NCBI RefSeq assembly: GCF_943913695.1
Contig: NZ_CALTZE010000020.1
Span: forward strand, 1 to 36,373
Direction of reading: 5' to 3'
Source: an uncultured Marmoricola sp.
GTDB taxonomy: Bacteria > Actinomycetota > Actinomycetes > Propionibacteriales > Nocardioidaceae
Length of the DNA stretch: 36,373 nucleotides
Part shown: one piece after another, positions 7,768 through 14,742 of the stretch
How positions within the stretch are numbered: the stretch's first letter is position 1
How the letters are laid out: the number at the start of each line of letters is the position of its first letter
Notes under the pieces: generated by a model
Told to the model about the DNA's origin: nothing
Databases searched by the model: none
Seen by the model: only the letters and a program-made list of their open reading frames with translations
Position numbers and translations under genes: made by a program

Positions 7768-9648
7768 CCGCGGTCCTCGCCCCAGGGGCAGTCGCCCTCA
7801 CCCGCCGCAGCCCCCGACTTCGACGAGCTCTACCTCGCGAGCCGGCGCCGGCTGCTGCTGCAGGCCTACGCGCTCACCGGTGACCTGGCGGCCTCCCGGA
7901 CCGCCGTCCGCGACGCCTTCGTCGCGGCCGCGCAGCGCTGGCACTCCGTCGGCCGGCTGGCCGACCCCGAGGAGTGGGTCCGCGCCCGCACCTGGTCGCT
8001 CGCCCAGCGGCGCCACGTCGTACGCCGCCGCAGCCGCGACGAGGGTCTGGAGGAGCCGCAGGCGGCGGTGCTCCGCGCCGTGCAGCAGCTGCCCGAGCGC
8101 CAGCGCCGCACCCTGCTGCTCGTGCACCTCGCCGGGCTGGACCCCACCGACGTGGGCCGCGAGCTCGGCCTGCCGCCGGCCCGGGTCCGCCTCGCGCTGG
8201 CCCGCGCGCGGGCCGGCGTACGCCGACGGGCCGGGCTCGCGGGCACGCCGCCGGGTCAGGACGAGGAGCACGACGAGGTCGTCACCGCCGCTCTGGAGCA
8301 GCTGGACCCGGTCGTGGAGGCGGTCGCGCTGCCGCCCGCCGCCCACCTGCAGGCGGAGGGCCGGCGGAGGGCACGGCGCCGGGTGCTCGGCGGCGTGGTG
8401 GCGGCCGTGGCCCTGACCCTCGCCGGAGGTCTCTTCGTGGTGCTGCCGGGCTCGGTGGGTGCCGACCCGGGGGCCGGCACCGACTCCACGACCGAGGTGG
8501 TGCAGCCGGTGACCGAGGACCAGCTGCTCGACGTCGCCGAGGCCACCACCCTCGACCCCGCGCAGACGTGGCGTGAGAGCGGCACCAGCGACAACACCGA
8601 GGGCGACGGCATCAACACCGTGTGCCAGTCCAGCCGCTTCGCCGACCCCGAGGGCGAGGGCACCCTGGTGCGCACCTTCCGCTCCTCCGGCGAGCCGCAG
8701 CGCGCGCTGCTGCAGACCGTCGAGGTCTCCAGCAGCACGGAGGCGGCACAGCAGGCCTACTCCACGACGCTGGGCTGGTTTGCCGGGTGCTCCGCTGCCC
8801 GGCTGCAGCTGCTCGACTCCTACAGGGTCACGGGGCTGGGTGGTCGCGCCGAGGTGCTGGTGCTGCGCCTGCCGGTCGCCGGGGGCGCCCGCAGCTATGT
8901 CGTCGGACTCGCCCGCAGCGACCGGGTGACGGTCTCGACGGTGGCGCAGACCAGCGGCGGCCCGGCGGTCGCCGTACCGCGTGCCGCGCGGCTGCTCGAG
9001 CGCGCGGTCTCCCGGCTCTGCGCTGCCGACGCGGCCGGCAGCTGCCCCGGCACCGCCCGCGTCGCACGGGTGCTGCCGCCGCCGAGCGGCGAGGCCCGCG
9101 GCACCCTCGCCGCGGCCGACCTGCCTCCGATCGGAGGCGTCGACCAGCCCTGGGTCGGCACGCGCCCGGCTCCGGCGTCGGGCCCCGAGGCGGCGACCAG
9201 CTGCGACGACACCCGCTTCCGCGCCGCCGGCGCCACAAGCGCGCGCACCCGCACCTACGTGGTGCCGGGGTCCGACCTGCCCCCGCGCGTCGGCCTGACC
9301 CAGACCGTCGGCACCTTCCCCGGACCCGCGCGAGCAACCCAGGTCGTCGACGGCGTCGTGGCGGCGATGGCGGCGTGCGAGGACGACGACCTCGCCGCCA
9401 CCGTGGGCCAGGAGCAGGTCGAGCGCGGCGCCTTCCGCGGCTCCACGGTGGCGTTGTGGCGCCTGGACCGCGAGGTCGCCGACGACCGCAGCGCGGGGTA
9501 CTGGATGGGCATCGCCCGCGTCGGCCCGCACGTCACGCAGGTCCTCTTCACCCCCGCCGGAGGCGCAGACATGGATGCCGACACCTTCCGCTCGGTCGTG
9601 CTGCGCGCCCGCGACCGGCTCTTCGAGCTGACGGACGGCCCCCGGTGA
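7765..9648 (+). CDS. Membrane-anchored sigma-70-like (SigE-type) protein with duplicated ectodomain
   Basis: A 627-aa fusion. Residues ~18-165 resemble an ECF/SigE-type sigma factor: a degenerate region 2 (DFDELYLASRRRLLLQAYAL ... DPEEWVRARTWSLAQRR) and a region 4 HTH (LPERQRRTLLLVHLAGLDP, DVGRELGLPPARVRLALARA). An Arg-rich stretch precedes one transmembrane helix (about 207-229), so the sigma part is cytoplasmic and ~390 residues are outside. The outer part looks like two tandem copies of one domain with Cys pairs 287/342 and 480/538 at spacings of 55 and 58 residues, plus 419/427 in the linker. It is reminiscent of PknH-type sensor domains, but that match is weak. No separate anti-sigma gene is next to it. 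The stop overlaps the kynU start (GTGA). Region 2 is poor, so it may bind DNA or RNA polymerase without being a full sigma factor. Confidence 0.75.
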   Translation: MPRSSPQGQSPSPAAAPDFDELYLASRRRLLLQAYALTGDLAASRTAVRDAFVAAAQRWHSVGRLADPEEWVRARTWSLAQRRHVVRRRSRDEGLEEPQAAVLRAVQQLPERQRRTLLLVHLAGLDPTDVGRELGLPPARVRLALARARAGVRRRAGLAGTPPGQDEEHDEVVTAALEQLDPVVEAVALPPAAHLQAEGRRRARRRVLGGVVAAVALTLAGGLFVVLPGSVGADPGAGTDSTTEVVQPVTEDQLLDVAEATTLDPAQTWRESGTSDNTEGDGINTVCQSSRFADPEGEGTLVRTFRSSGEPQRALLQTVEVSSSTEAAQQAYSTTLGWFAGCSAARLQLLDSYRVTGLGGRAEVLVLRLPVAGGARSYVVGLARSDRVTVSTVAQTSGGPAVAVPRAARLLERAVSRLCAADAAGSCPGTARVARVLPPPSGEARGTLAAADLPPIGGVDQPWVGTRPAPASGPEAATSCDDTRFRAAGATSARTRTYVVPGSDLPPRVGLTQTVGTFPGPARATQVVDGVVAAMAACEDDDLAATVGQEQVERGAFRGSTVALWRLDREVADDRSAGYWMGIARVGPHVTQVLFTPAGGADMDADTFRSVVLRARDRLFELTDGPR

Positions 9649-10811
9649 GCCGGCCCGGGTTCGACCTGCCCGAGGGGCTGGTCTACCTCGACGGCAACTC
9701 CCTCGGCGCGCTCCCCCGCGGCGTGGCCGACCGCGTCGCGGAGGTGTGCCGCGAGGAGTGGGGCCGCGGCCTGATCCGCTCGTGGAACGACGCCGGCTGG
9801 ATCCGCCTCGTACGCCGCGTCGCCGACCGCATCGCGCCCCTGGTCGGGGTCGACGGCGCCGACCTGCACGTCGGCGAGAGCACCTCGGTGAGTCTCTTCA
9901 AGCTGCTCGTCGCCGCTGCCCGGATGCGCCCCGAGCGTCGGGTGCTCGTCATGGAGCCCACGACCTTCCCGACCGACGGCTACGTCGCCGCCGGCGTGGC
10001 CGACCTGCTGGGCCTGGAGCTGCGCTGGTGCGACCCCGCCGACCCGGTGGCCTCGGTCGACCACGACGTCGCCGTGCTGTGCCTGACCCACGTCGACTTC
10101 CGCACCGGCGCCCTCTACGACCTGCCCGGCATCACCGCCGCCGCCCAGGAGCGCGGCGCGCTCGTGCTGTGGGACCTGTGCCACTCCGCCGGCGCCGTGC
10201 CGGTGGACCTCACCGCCGCCGGGGCCGACCTCGCCGTGGGGTGCACCTACAAGTACCTCAACGGCGGCCCCGGCTCGCCGGCCTACCTCTGGGTCGCGCC
10301 GCGCCACCAGAGCCAGGCGCGACAGCCGATCACCGGCTGGTTCGCCCACGCCGCGCCGTTCGCCATGGCCCGCGACTTCGAGCCCCGCCGCGACGTCGGC
10401 GCCTTCGCCTCCGGCACCCCGCCCGTGCTGGCGCTCTCCGCGCTGGAGGCCTCGCTCGAGGCCTTCGAGGGCGTCTCCGTGGCTGAGCTGCGCACCCGGT
10501 CGCTGGAGCTGACCGACCGCTTCCTCGCCGGTCTCGACGACCTCGGGCTCGACGCCGTGACCCCGCGCGAGCACGCGCGCCGCGGCAGCCAGGTCTCCTT
10601 CCGCCACGAGCGCGCCTACGGCGTCGTGCAGGCCCTGATCGCCCGCGAGGTCATCGGCGACTTCCGCGAGCCCGACATCGCCCGCTTCGGCTTCGCCCCG
10701 CTCTACAACACCCTCGACGACGTCGACCGCGCCCTGGAGCGGCTCGCGCTGGTGCTCGAGCGCGACGAGCACCTCGACCCGGCGTACGACGTCCGCAACG
10801 AGGTCACCTGA
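9645..10811 (+). CDS. kynU: Kynureninase
   Basis: PLP-dependent hydrolysis of kynurenine to anthranilate and alanine (tryptophan catabolism). The 388-aa protein begins almost at the LVYLDGNSLGALP motif. It goes on through HVGESTSVSLFKLL, EPTTFPTDGYVA, LTHVDFRTG, LWDLCHSAGAVPVDL and the PLP lysine segment CTYKYLNGGPGSPA (Lys203), then GWFAHAAPFAM, SGTPPVLALSALEASLEAF and FRHERAYGVVQAL. Most family members carry about 20-25 more residues before LDGNSLG, so this one is short at the N-terminus. The only start compatible with the overlap is the GTG at 9645, coupled to the sigma-like gene. No tryptophan dioxygenase or kynurenine formamidase gene is in view. Enzyme identity is strong; full activity is likely but unproven. 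Confidence 0.9.
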   Translation: MSRPGFDLPEGLVYLDGNSLGALPRGVADRVAEVCREEWGRGLIRSWNDAGWIRLVRRVADRIAPLVGVDGADLHVGESTSVSLFKLLVAAARMRPERRVLVMEPTTFPTDGYVAAGVADLLGLELRWCDPADPVASVDHDVAVLCLTHVDFRTGALYDLPGITAAAQERGALVLWDLCHSAGAVPVDLTAAGADLAVGCTYKYLNGGPGSPAYLWVAPRHQSQARQPITGWFAHAAPFAMARDFEPRRDVGAFASGTPPVLALSALEASLEAFEGVSVAELRTRSLELTDRFLAGLDDLGLDAVTPREHARRGSQVSFRHERAYGVVQALIAREVIGDFREPDIARFGFAPLYNTLDDVDRALERLALVLERDEHLDPAYDVRNEVT

Positions 10812-10835
10812 GGCGTCGGTGCGGCTTTCGACGCC
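10812..10835 (+). terminator. Possible kynU terminator hairpin
   Basis: GGCGTCG (10812-10818) and CGACGCC (10829-10835) form a 7-bp stem with a 10-nt loop ending in TTT, directly after the kynU stop. Confidence 0.4.
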
Positions 10836-10880
10836 AGAGGGCGGCGCCGCCTGAGCCGCGGTGGACGGGCCGCCCTTCGT

Positions 10881-11065
10881 GGCTCGCTCCGCTCGCACCT
10901 CAGGGAGCGGCGGACTCGCACCTGAAGGAGCGGCTGGCTCGCTGCGCTCGCACCTCAGGCAGCGGCAGACTCGCTCCGCTCCCACGTCAGGGAGCGGCAG
11001 ACCCGCACCGCTCGCACCTGAAGGGAGCGGCCGACCCACTCCGCTTCCACCTCAGGGAGTGGCAG
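10881..11065. repeat. 32-33 bp imperfect tandem repeat block between kynU and sucD
   Basis: About six units resembling GGCTCGCTCCGCTCGCACCT followed by CAGGGAGCGGC. Clear unit starts are 10881, 10936, 10968, 11000 and 11033, with a shortened unit at about 10913. Units differ at several positions, so this is an old or still-diversifying array, unlike the almost identical 66-bp array at the window start. It fills the gap between two convergent genes and no coding frame is supported. Confidence 0.8.
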
Positions 11066-11080
11066 GCGAGCTTGGCGGGC

Positions 11081-11965
11081 TCAGCCTCGGCTCGACAGGA
11101 TCTCGCGCATCAGCTGGGCGGTCTCCGACGGGGTCTTGCCGACCTTGACGCCGACGGCCTCCAGCGCCTCCTTCTTGGCCTGCGCGGTGCCCGAGGAGCC
11201 GGAGACGATGGCGCCGGCGTGGCCCATGGTCTTGCCCTCGGGGGCGGTGAAGCCCGCGACGTAGCCGACGACGGGCTTGGTGACGTGGTCCTTGATGTAG
11301 GCCGCCGCCCGCTCCTCGGCGTCGCCGCCGATCTCGCCGATCATCACGATGGCCTCGGTCTCCGGGTCGTTCTCGAAGGCCTCGAGGGCGTCGATGTGGG
11401 TGGTGCCGATGACCGGGTCGCCGCCGATGCCGATGGCGGTGGAGAAGCCGTGGTCCTTGAGCTCGAACATCATCTGGTAGGTCAGCGTGCCCGACTTGGA
11501 GACCAGGCCGATGGGGCCCTTGCCGGCGATGGTGTGCGGCGTGATGCCGGCCAGCGACTCCTCGGGGGTGATGATGCCGGGGCAGTTGGGCCCGATCATC
11601 CGGGTGCTCTTGCCCTCGAGGTAGGCGAAGACCTCGGCGGAGTCCTGCACCGGCACGCCCTCGGTGATCACCACGAGCAGCCCGATGCCGGCGTCGATCG
11701 CCTCGAGGCAGGCGTCCTTGGTGAAGGCGGGCGGCACGAAGACGACCGAGACGTCGGCGCCGGTCTCGGCCATCGCCTCGGCGACGTTGCCGAAGACGGG
11801 GAGCGTCTTGCCGCCCAGCTCGACCTCGGTGCCGGCCTTGCGGGCGTTGACGCCGCCGACGATGTTGCTGCCGGCCTCGACCATGAGGGTGGTGTGCTTG
11901 GAGCCCATGCCACCGGTCATGCCCTGGACGATGATCTTGGAGTTCTTGTCGAGGTAGATAGACAC
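11081..11965 (-). CDS. sucD: Succinate-CoA ligase subunit alpha
   Basis: 294 aa, the standard length. It forms the CoA-binding and phospho-His subunit of succinyl-CoA synthetase in the TCA cycle. The CoA-binding Rossmann region is at the N-terminus (KIIVQGMTGGMGSKHTTLM, GGVNARKAGTEV). IGPNCPGIITP and VSKSGTLTYQ follow, and the active-site histidine is His249 in MGHAGAIVSG. The start is a GTG at 11965, 12 nt after the sucC stop, so it is co-transcribed with sucC. The catalytic set is complete and nothing is unusual. Confidence 0.97.
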   Translation of the reverse strand: MSIYLDKNSKIIVQGMTGGMGSKHTTLMVEAGSNIVGGVNARKAGTEVELGGKTLPVFGNVAEAMAETGADVSVVFVPPAFTKDACLEAIDAGIGLLVVITEGVPVQDSAEVFAYLEGKSTRMIGPNCPGIITPEESLAGITPHTIAGKGPIGLVSKSGTLTYQMMFELKDHGFSTAIGIGGDPVIGTTHIDALEAFENDPETEAIVMIGEIGGDAEERAAAYIKDHVTKPVVGYVAGFTAPEGKTMGHAGAIVSGSSGTAQAKKEALEAVGVKVGKTPSETAQLMREILSSRG

Positions 11966-11977
11966 AGTCGTGGGCCC

Positions 11978-13141
11978 TTACTTGTTCGCCAGCTCGGCGG
12001 CCTTGTCGGCCGCGCCGTCCATGGTGTCGACCTGCGTGACCAGCGGGTGGTCGAGCTCGTCGAGGATCGCGCGGCCCTTGTCGACGTTGTTGCCGTCGAG
12101 CCGCACCACCAGCGGCTTGGTCGCCGAGTCGCCGAGGATCTCCAGCGCTCCCTTGATGCCGTTGGCGACCTCGTCGCACGCGGTGATGCCGCCGAAGACG
12201 TTGACGAAGACGCTCTTGACCTGCTCGTCGCCGAGGATCACGTCGAGACCGTCGGCCATCACCTGGGCGTTGGCGCCCCCGCCGATGTCGAGGAAGTTGG
12301 CGGGCTTGACGCCGCCGTGGGACTCACCGGCGTAGGCCACGACGTCGAGGGTCGACATGACCAGGCCCGCGCCGTTGCCGATGATGCCGACCTGGCCGTC
12401 GAGCTTGACGTAGTTGAGGCCCTTGTCCTTGGCCTTCGACTCCAGCGCGTCGGCCTCCTCGCGGATCTCGAACGCCGCGTGGTCCTCGTGGCGGAAGTCG
12501 GCGTTGTCGTCCAGCGAGACCTTGCCGTCGAGCGCCTCGAGCTTGTCGCCCTCCAGTCGGGCCAGCGGGTTGACCTCGACGAGCGTGGCGTCCTCCTCGA
12601 CGAAGACCGTCCAGAGCCGCTGCACCATCTCCACGGCCTGGTCGCGCAGCTCGGCGGGGAAGCCCGCCTCGTCGACGATCTCGGCTGCCTTGGCGGCGTC
12701 GACGCCGGTGCCGGCCGCGACGGGGATCTGCTTGACGGCGTCGGGGTTGGTCTTGGCGACCTCCTCGATCTCCACGCCGCCCTCGACCGAGGCGATGCAC
12801 AGGTAGGAGCGGTTGGAGCGGTCGAGCAGGAAGGAGAAGTAGTACTCCTCCACCGGCGGGGTCGCGGGCGTGACGAGCACGCGGTTGACCGGCAGGTCCT
12901 TGATGGTGAGCGCCAGGATGCTGGTGGCGTGCTCGAAGGCCTCGTCGGGGGTCTTGGCGAGCTTGACGCCGCCGGCCTTGCCACGGCCGCCCGCCTTGAC
13001 CTGGGCCTTGATGACGGTGACGCCACCGATCCGCTCGGCCGCCTCACGCGCCTCCTCGGGCGTCTGCACGACGACGCCGAGCGTGGTCGCCACGCCGTGC
13101 TTGGCGAACAGCTCCTTGGCTTGGTACTCCATCAGGTCCAC
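11978..13141 (-). CDS. sucC: ADP-forming succinate-CoA ligase subunit beta
   Basis: 387 aa with the ATP-grasp fold. MEYQAKELFAKHGV is at the N-terminus, VIKAQVKAGGRGKAGGVKL contacts nucleotide, LVEVNPLARLEGDKLEALDGK binds metal, and NGAGLVMSTLDVV, PANFLDIGGGA and VFVNVFGGI form the C-terminal ligase/CoA interface. I chose the GTG at 13141 (giving (M)DLMEYQ...) because GAGGAG lies 9 nt upstream and actinobacterial SucC proteins commonly begin xDL-EYQ. The ATG three codons in is too far from that site. It is the first gene of sucCD, with a TATGGT -10 candidate about 70 nt upstream. Confidence 0.97.
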   Translation of the reverse strand: MDLMEYQAKELFAKHGVATTLGVVVQTPEEAREAAERIGGVTVIKAQVKAGGRGKAGGVKLAKTPDEAFEHATSILALTIKDLPVNRVLVTPATPPVEEYYFSFLLDRSNRSYLCIASVEGGVEIEEVAKTNPDAVKQIPVAAGTGVDAAKAAEIVDEAGFPAELRDQAVEMVQRLWTVFVEEDATLVEVNPLARLEGDKLEALDGKVSLDDNADFRHEDHAAFEIREEADALESKAKDKGLNYVKLDGQVGIIGNGAGLVMSTLDVVAYAGESHGGVKPANFLDIGGGANAQVMADGLDVILGDEQVKSVFVNVFGGITACDEVANGIKGALEILGDSATKPLVVRLDGNNVDKGRAILDELDHPLVTQVDTMDGAADKAAELANK

Positions 13142-13212
13142 GGGCGAGCGCTCCTCGAAGTCTCGGGTGTGCGCCGCGACAGCCTGGTGGTCCGGGCCCG
13201 GCGCCTCGGCTG

Positions 13213-13250
13213 ACCATAGACGGCAACGGCCGGTTTCCGCACCGTAGGGT
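13213..13250. promoter_or_regulatory. Divergent promoter elements for sucC and the alpha/beta hydrolase
   Basis: On the minus strand TATGGT (13218 to 13213) could be the sucC -10, giving a leader of roughly 65 nt. On the plus strand TAGGGT (13245-13250) ends 6 nt before the GTG at 13257, a leaderless-type arrangement. The -35 elements are not convincing on either side. Confidence 0.4.
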
Positions 13251-13256
13251 CGTCTC

Positions 13257-14162
13257 GTGGGTGCCAGGGAGACGCAGGTCACATCGACCACGACACCGCC
13301 GGTCACGCTGGCGGTGGCGGAGCACGGACCCCGCGAGGCCGAGGTGCACCTGCTGCTCCTGCACGGCTATCCCGACGACCGCTCGCTGTGGGACGGCGTG
13401 GTCGCCGCCCTGCCGCACGACTGGCACGTCGTGACGATGGACAACCGCGGCGCCGGGCGCTCCTCGCGGCCGTCACAGACCTCGGCGTACGCCGTCGCGG
13501 AGCTCGTCGAGGACGTCGCCGCCGTGGTCGCCGCGACGGTCCCGGACGGTGCGCCGCTGCACCTCGCCGGCCACGACTGGGGTGCCGTCGTGGGCTGGGA
13601 GGTGCTCGCGGCCGCCACCTGGGACCCCCGCCTCGACCAGCTGGCGTCGTTCACGGCCGTGAGCGGGCTCAGCCTCGACCACCTGCGCACCCGCGCGTCG
13701 ACGTGGCGCGGGCGCTGGGGGCTGCGGGCGCAGCTGCGGCACTCGTGGTACGTCGCGCTCTTCCGCACCCCGGGCCTGCCCGAGCTGCTGTGGGGTCGCG
13801 GTCAGCGCGTGATGCGGGCGGTCACGCGACGGATCGACCCGACGAGCGAGCAGCTGCCGTGGGGAGGCGGGCTGGCCCGCGACGCGACGTCCGGGCTCGG
13901 CCTCTACCGCGCGCTGCGACGGGGCCCGACGTCCTACTGGCGCACCTCGGTGCCGGTGCTGGTGGTGGGCGGCCGCCACGACGCCTTCATCACCCTCGCC
14001 GCGCAGGACGGGCTGGAGGCACGCTGCCGCGACCTGGTGCGCGTGGCCCTCGACACCGGCCACTGGATCCTCCGCAGCGAGCCGCGGCGGCTGGCCGGGC
14101 TCCTGGAGGAGCACGTCACGACTGCGAGAGGGCGCGCTCCTGCTCGGCCACCCACGAGGTGA
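13257..14162 (+). CDS. Alpha/beta hydrolase with Asp nucleophile (epoxide hydrolase / dehalogenase-like)
   Basis: 301-aa cytoplasmic alpha/beta hydrolase. The oxyanion motif is HGYPDD (about 39-44). The nucleophile elbow is G-H-Asp107-W-G, so the nucleophile is Asp rather than Ser, as in epoxide hydrolases and haloalkane dehalogenases. The triad is completed by Asp242 (GGRHDAF) and His269 (DTGHWIL). A cap region lies around residues 130-210. The GTG at 13257 is supported by a TAGGGT box 6 nt upstream. Its 3' end overlaps the convergent B12-binding gene by 47 bp. The substrate is unknown; the cap Tyr pair that would favour epoxides cannot be placed with certainty. Confidence 0.85.
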   Translation: MGARETQVTSTTTPPVTLAVAEHGPREAEVHLLLLHGYPDDRSLWDGVVAALPHDWHVVTMDNRGAGRSSRPSQTSAYAVAELVEDVAAVVAATVPDGAPLHLAGHDWGAVVGWEVLAAATWDPRLDQLASFTAVSGLSLDHLRTRASTWRGRWGLRAQLRHSWYVALFRTPGLPELLWGRGQRVMRAVTRRIDPTSEQLPWGGGLARDATSGLGLYRALRRGPTSYWRTSVPVLVVGGRHDAFITLAAQDGLEARCRDLVRVALDTGHWILRSEPRRLAGLLEEHVTTARGRAPARPPTR

Positions 14163-14514
14163 TCTCACCGGTGGTGGCGCCGGGGGTGAAGATGCGCTCG
14201 ACGCCGAGCTCGGCCAGCGGAGCGAGGTCCTCCTCGGGCACGATGCCGCCGCCGAAGACCACGATGTCGCCCGCGTCGCGCTCGGCGAGCAGCTCGGTCA
14301 GCCGGCGGAACAACGTCATGTGCGCCCCGCTGAGCACCGAGAGGCCGATCATGTCGGCGTCCTCCTGGATCGCGGTCTCCACGATCTGCTCCGGCGTCTG
14401 GTGCAGCCCGGTGTAGACGACCTCGTGACCTGCGTCGCGCAGCGCCCGGGCGACCACCTTGGCTCCCCGGTCGTGACCGTCGAGCCCGGGCTTGGCCACC
14501 ACGATGCGCAGCAT
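14116..14514 (-). CDS. Stand-alone cobalamin (B12)-binding domain protein, methylmalonyl-CoA mutase small-domain type
   Basis: 132 aa, consisting of just the B12-binding domain found at the C-terminus of methylmalonyl-CoA mutase-type enzymes. The DxHxxG motif is GLDGHDRG with the Co-ligating His14. The matching SxL is SVLSGAH and the GG motif is VVFGGGIVPEED. It probably works with a separate mutase large subunit encoded elsewhere, or in radical/isomerase or signalling roles; no partner is in this window. The ATG at 14514 gives the exact domain start. It is convergent with the alpha/beta hydrolase, and the two coding regions share 47 bp. Confidence 0.88.
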   Translation of the reverse strand: MLRIVVAKPGLDGHDRGAKVVARALRDAGHEVVYTGLHQTPEQIVETAIQEDADMIGLSVLSGAHMTLFRRLTELLAERDAGDIVVFGGGIVPEEDLAPLAELGVERIFTPGATTGEITSWVAEQERALSQS

Positions 14515-14644
14515 GCGGCCGACCCTAGCCGGTGAGCCGATCCGAGGGTGCGCCCGGCGTGAGGGACGACACACCCGACGGGGGCGTTTGCCCGCAGGGA
14601 CGGCGGGGAAGGGTCGCGGTGTCCACAGGGAGCTCGGGCTCGAC

Positions 14645-14672
14645 TTGCGTCTCGCCGCCTCCTCGTTATCGT
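14645..14672 (+). promoter_or_regulatory. Candidate promoter of the M23 peptidase gene
   Basis: TTGCGT (14645-14650) and TATCGT (14667-14672), 16 nt apart, resemble -35 and -10 elements and lie 71 nt before the ATG. The rest of the 228-nt gap (14515-14742) shows no gene or riboswitch that I recognise. Confidence 0.4.
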
Positions 14673-14742
14673 GGCTGGCTGGCCGGGCGTGCTTGTGCAC
14701 ACACCTGACCACCCCTCTTCTACCTCCCGAGGACTTCGACTC

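Noticed and set aside
9123..9138. Perfect palindrome GCCTCCGATCGGAGGC as a true operator
   Set aside because: It lies deep in a coding region and is produced by ordinary codons for LPPIGG. Kept only as a side note to the palindrome at 2622.
10881..11065. CRISPR or coding origin for the 32-33 bp repeats
   Set aside because: Units are contiguous with no unique spacers, and reading frames through them have no start site or homologue-like features.
14515..14742. A second ydaO-type riboswitch before the M23 gene
   Set aside because: The conserved GGGGGAACC, GGGGTGAA and GACAGCTAAC blocks are absent.
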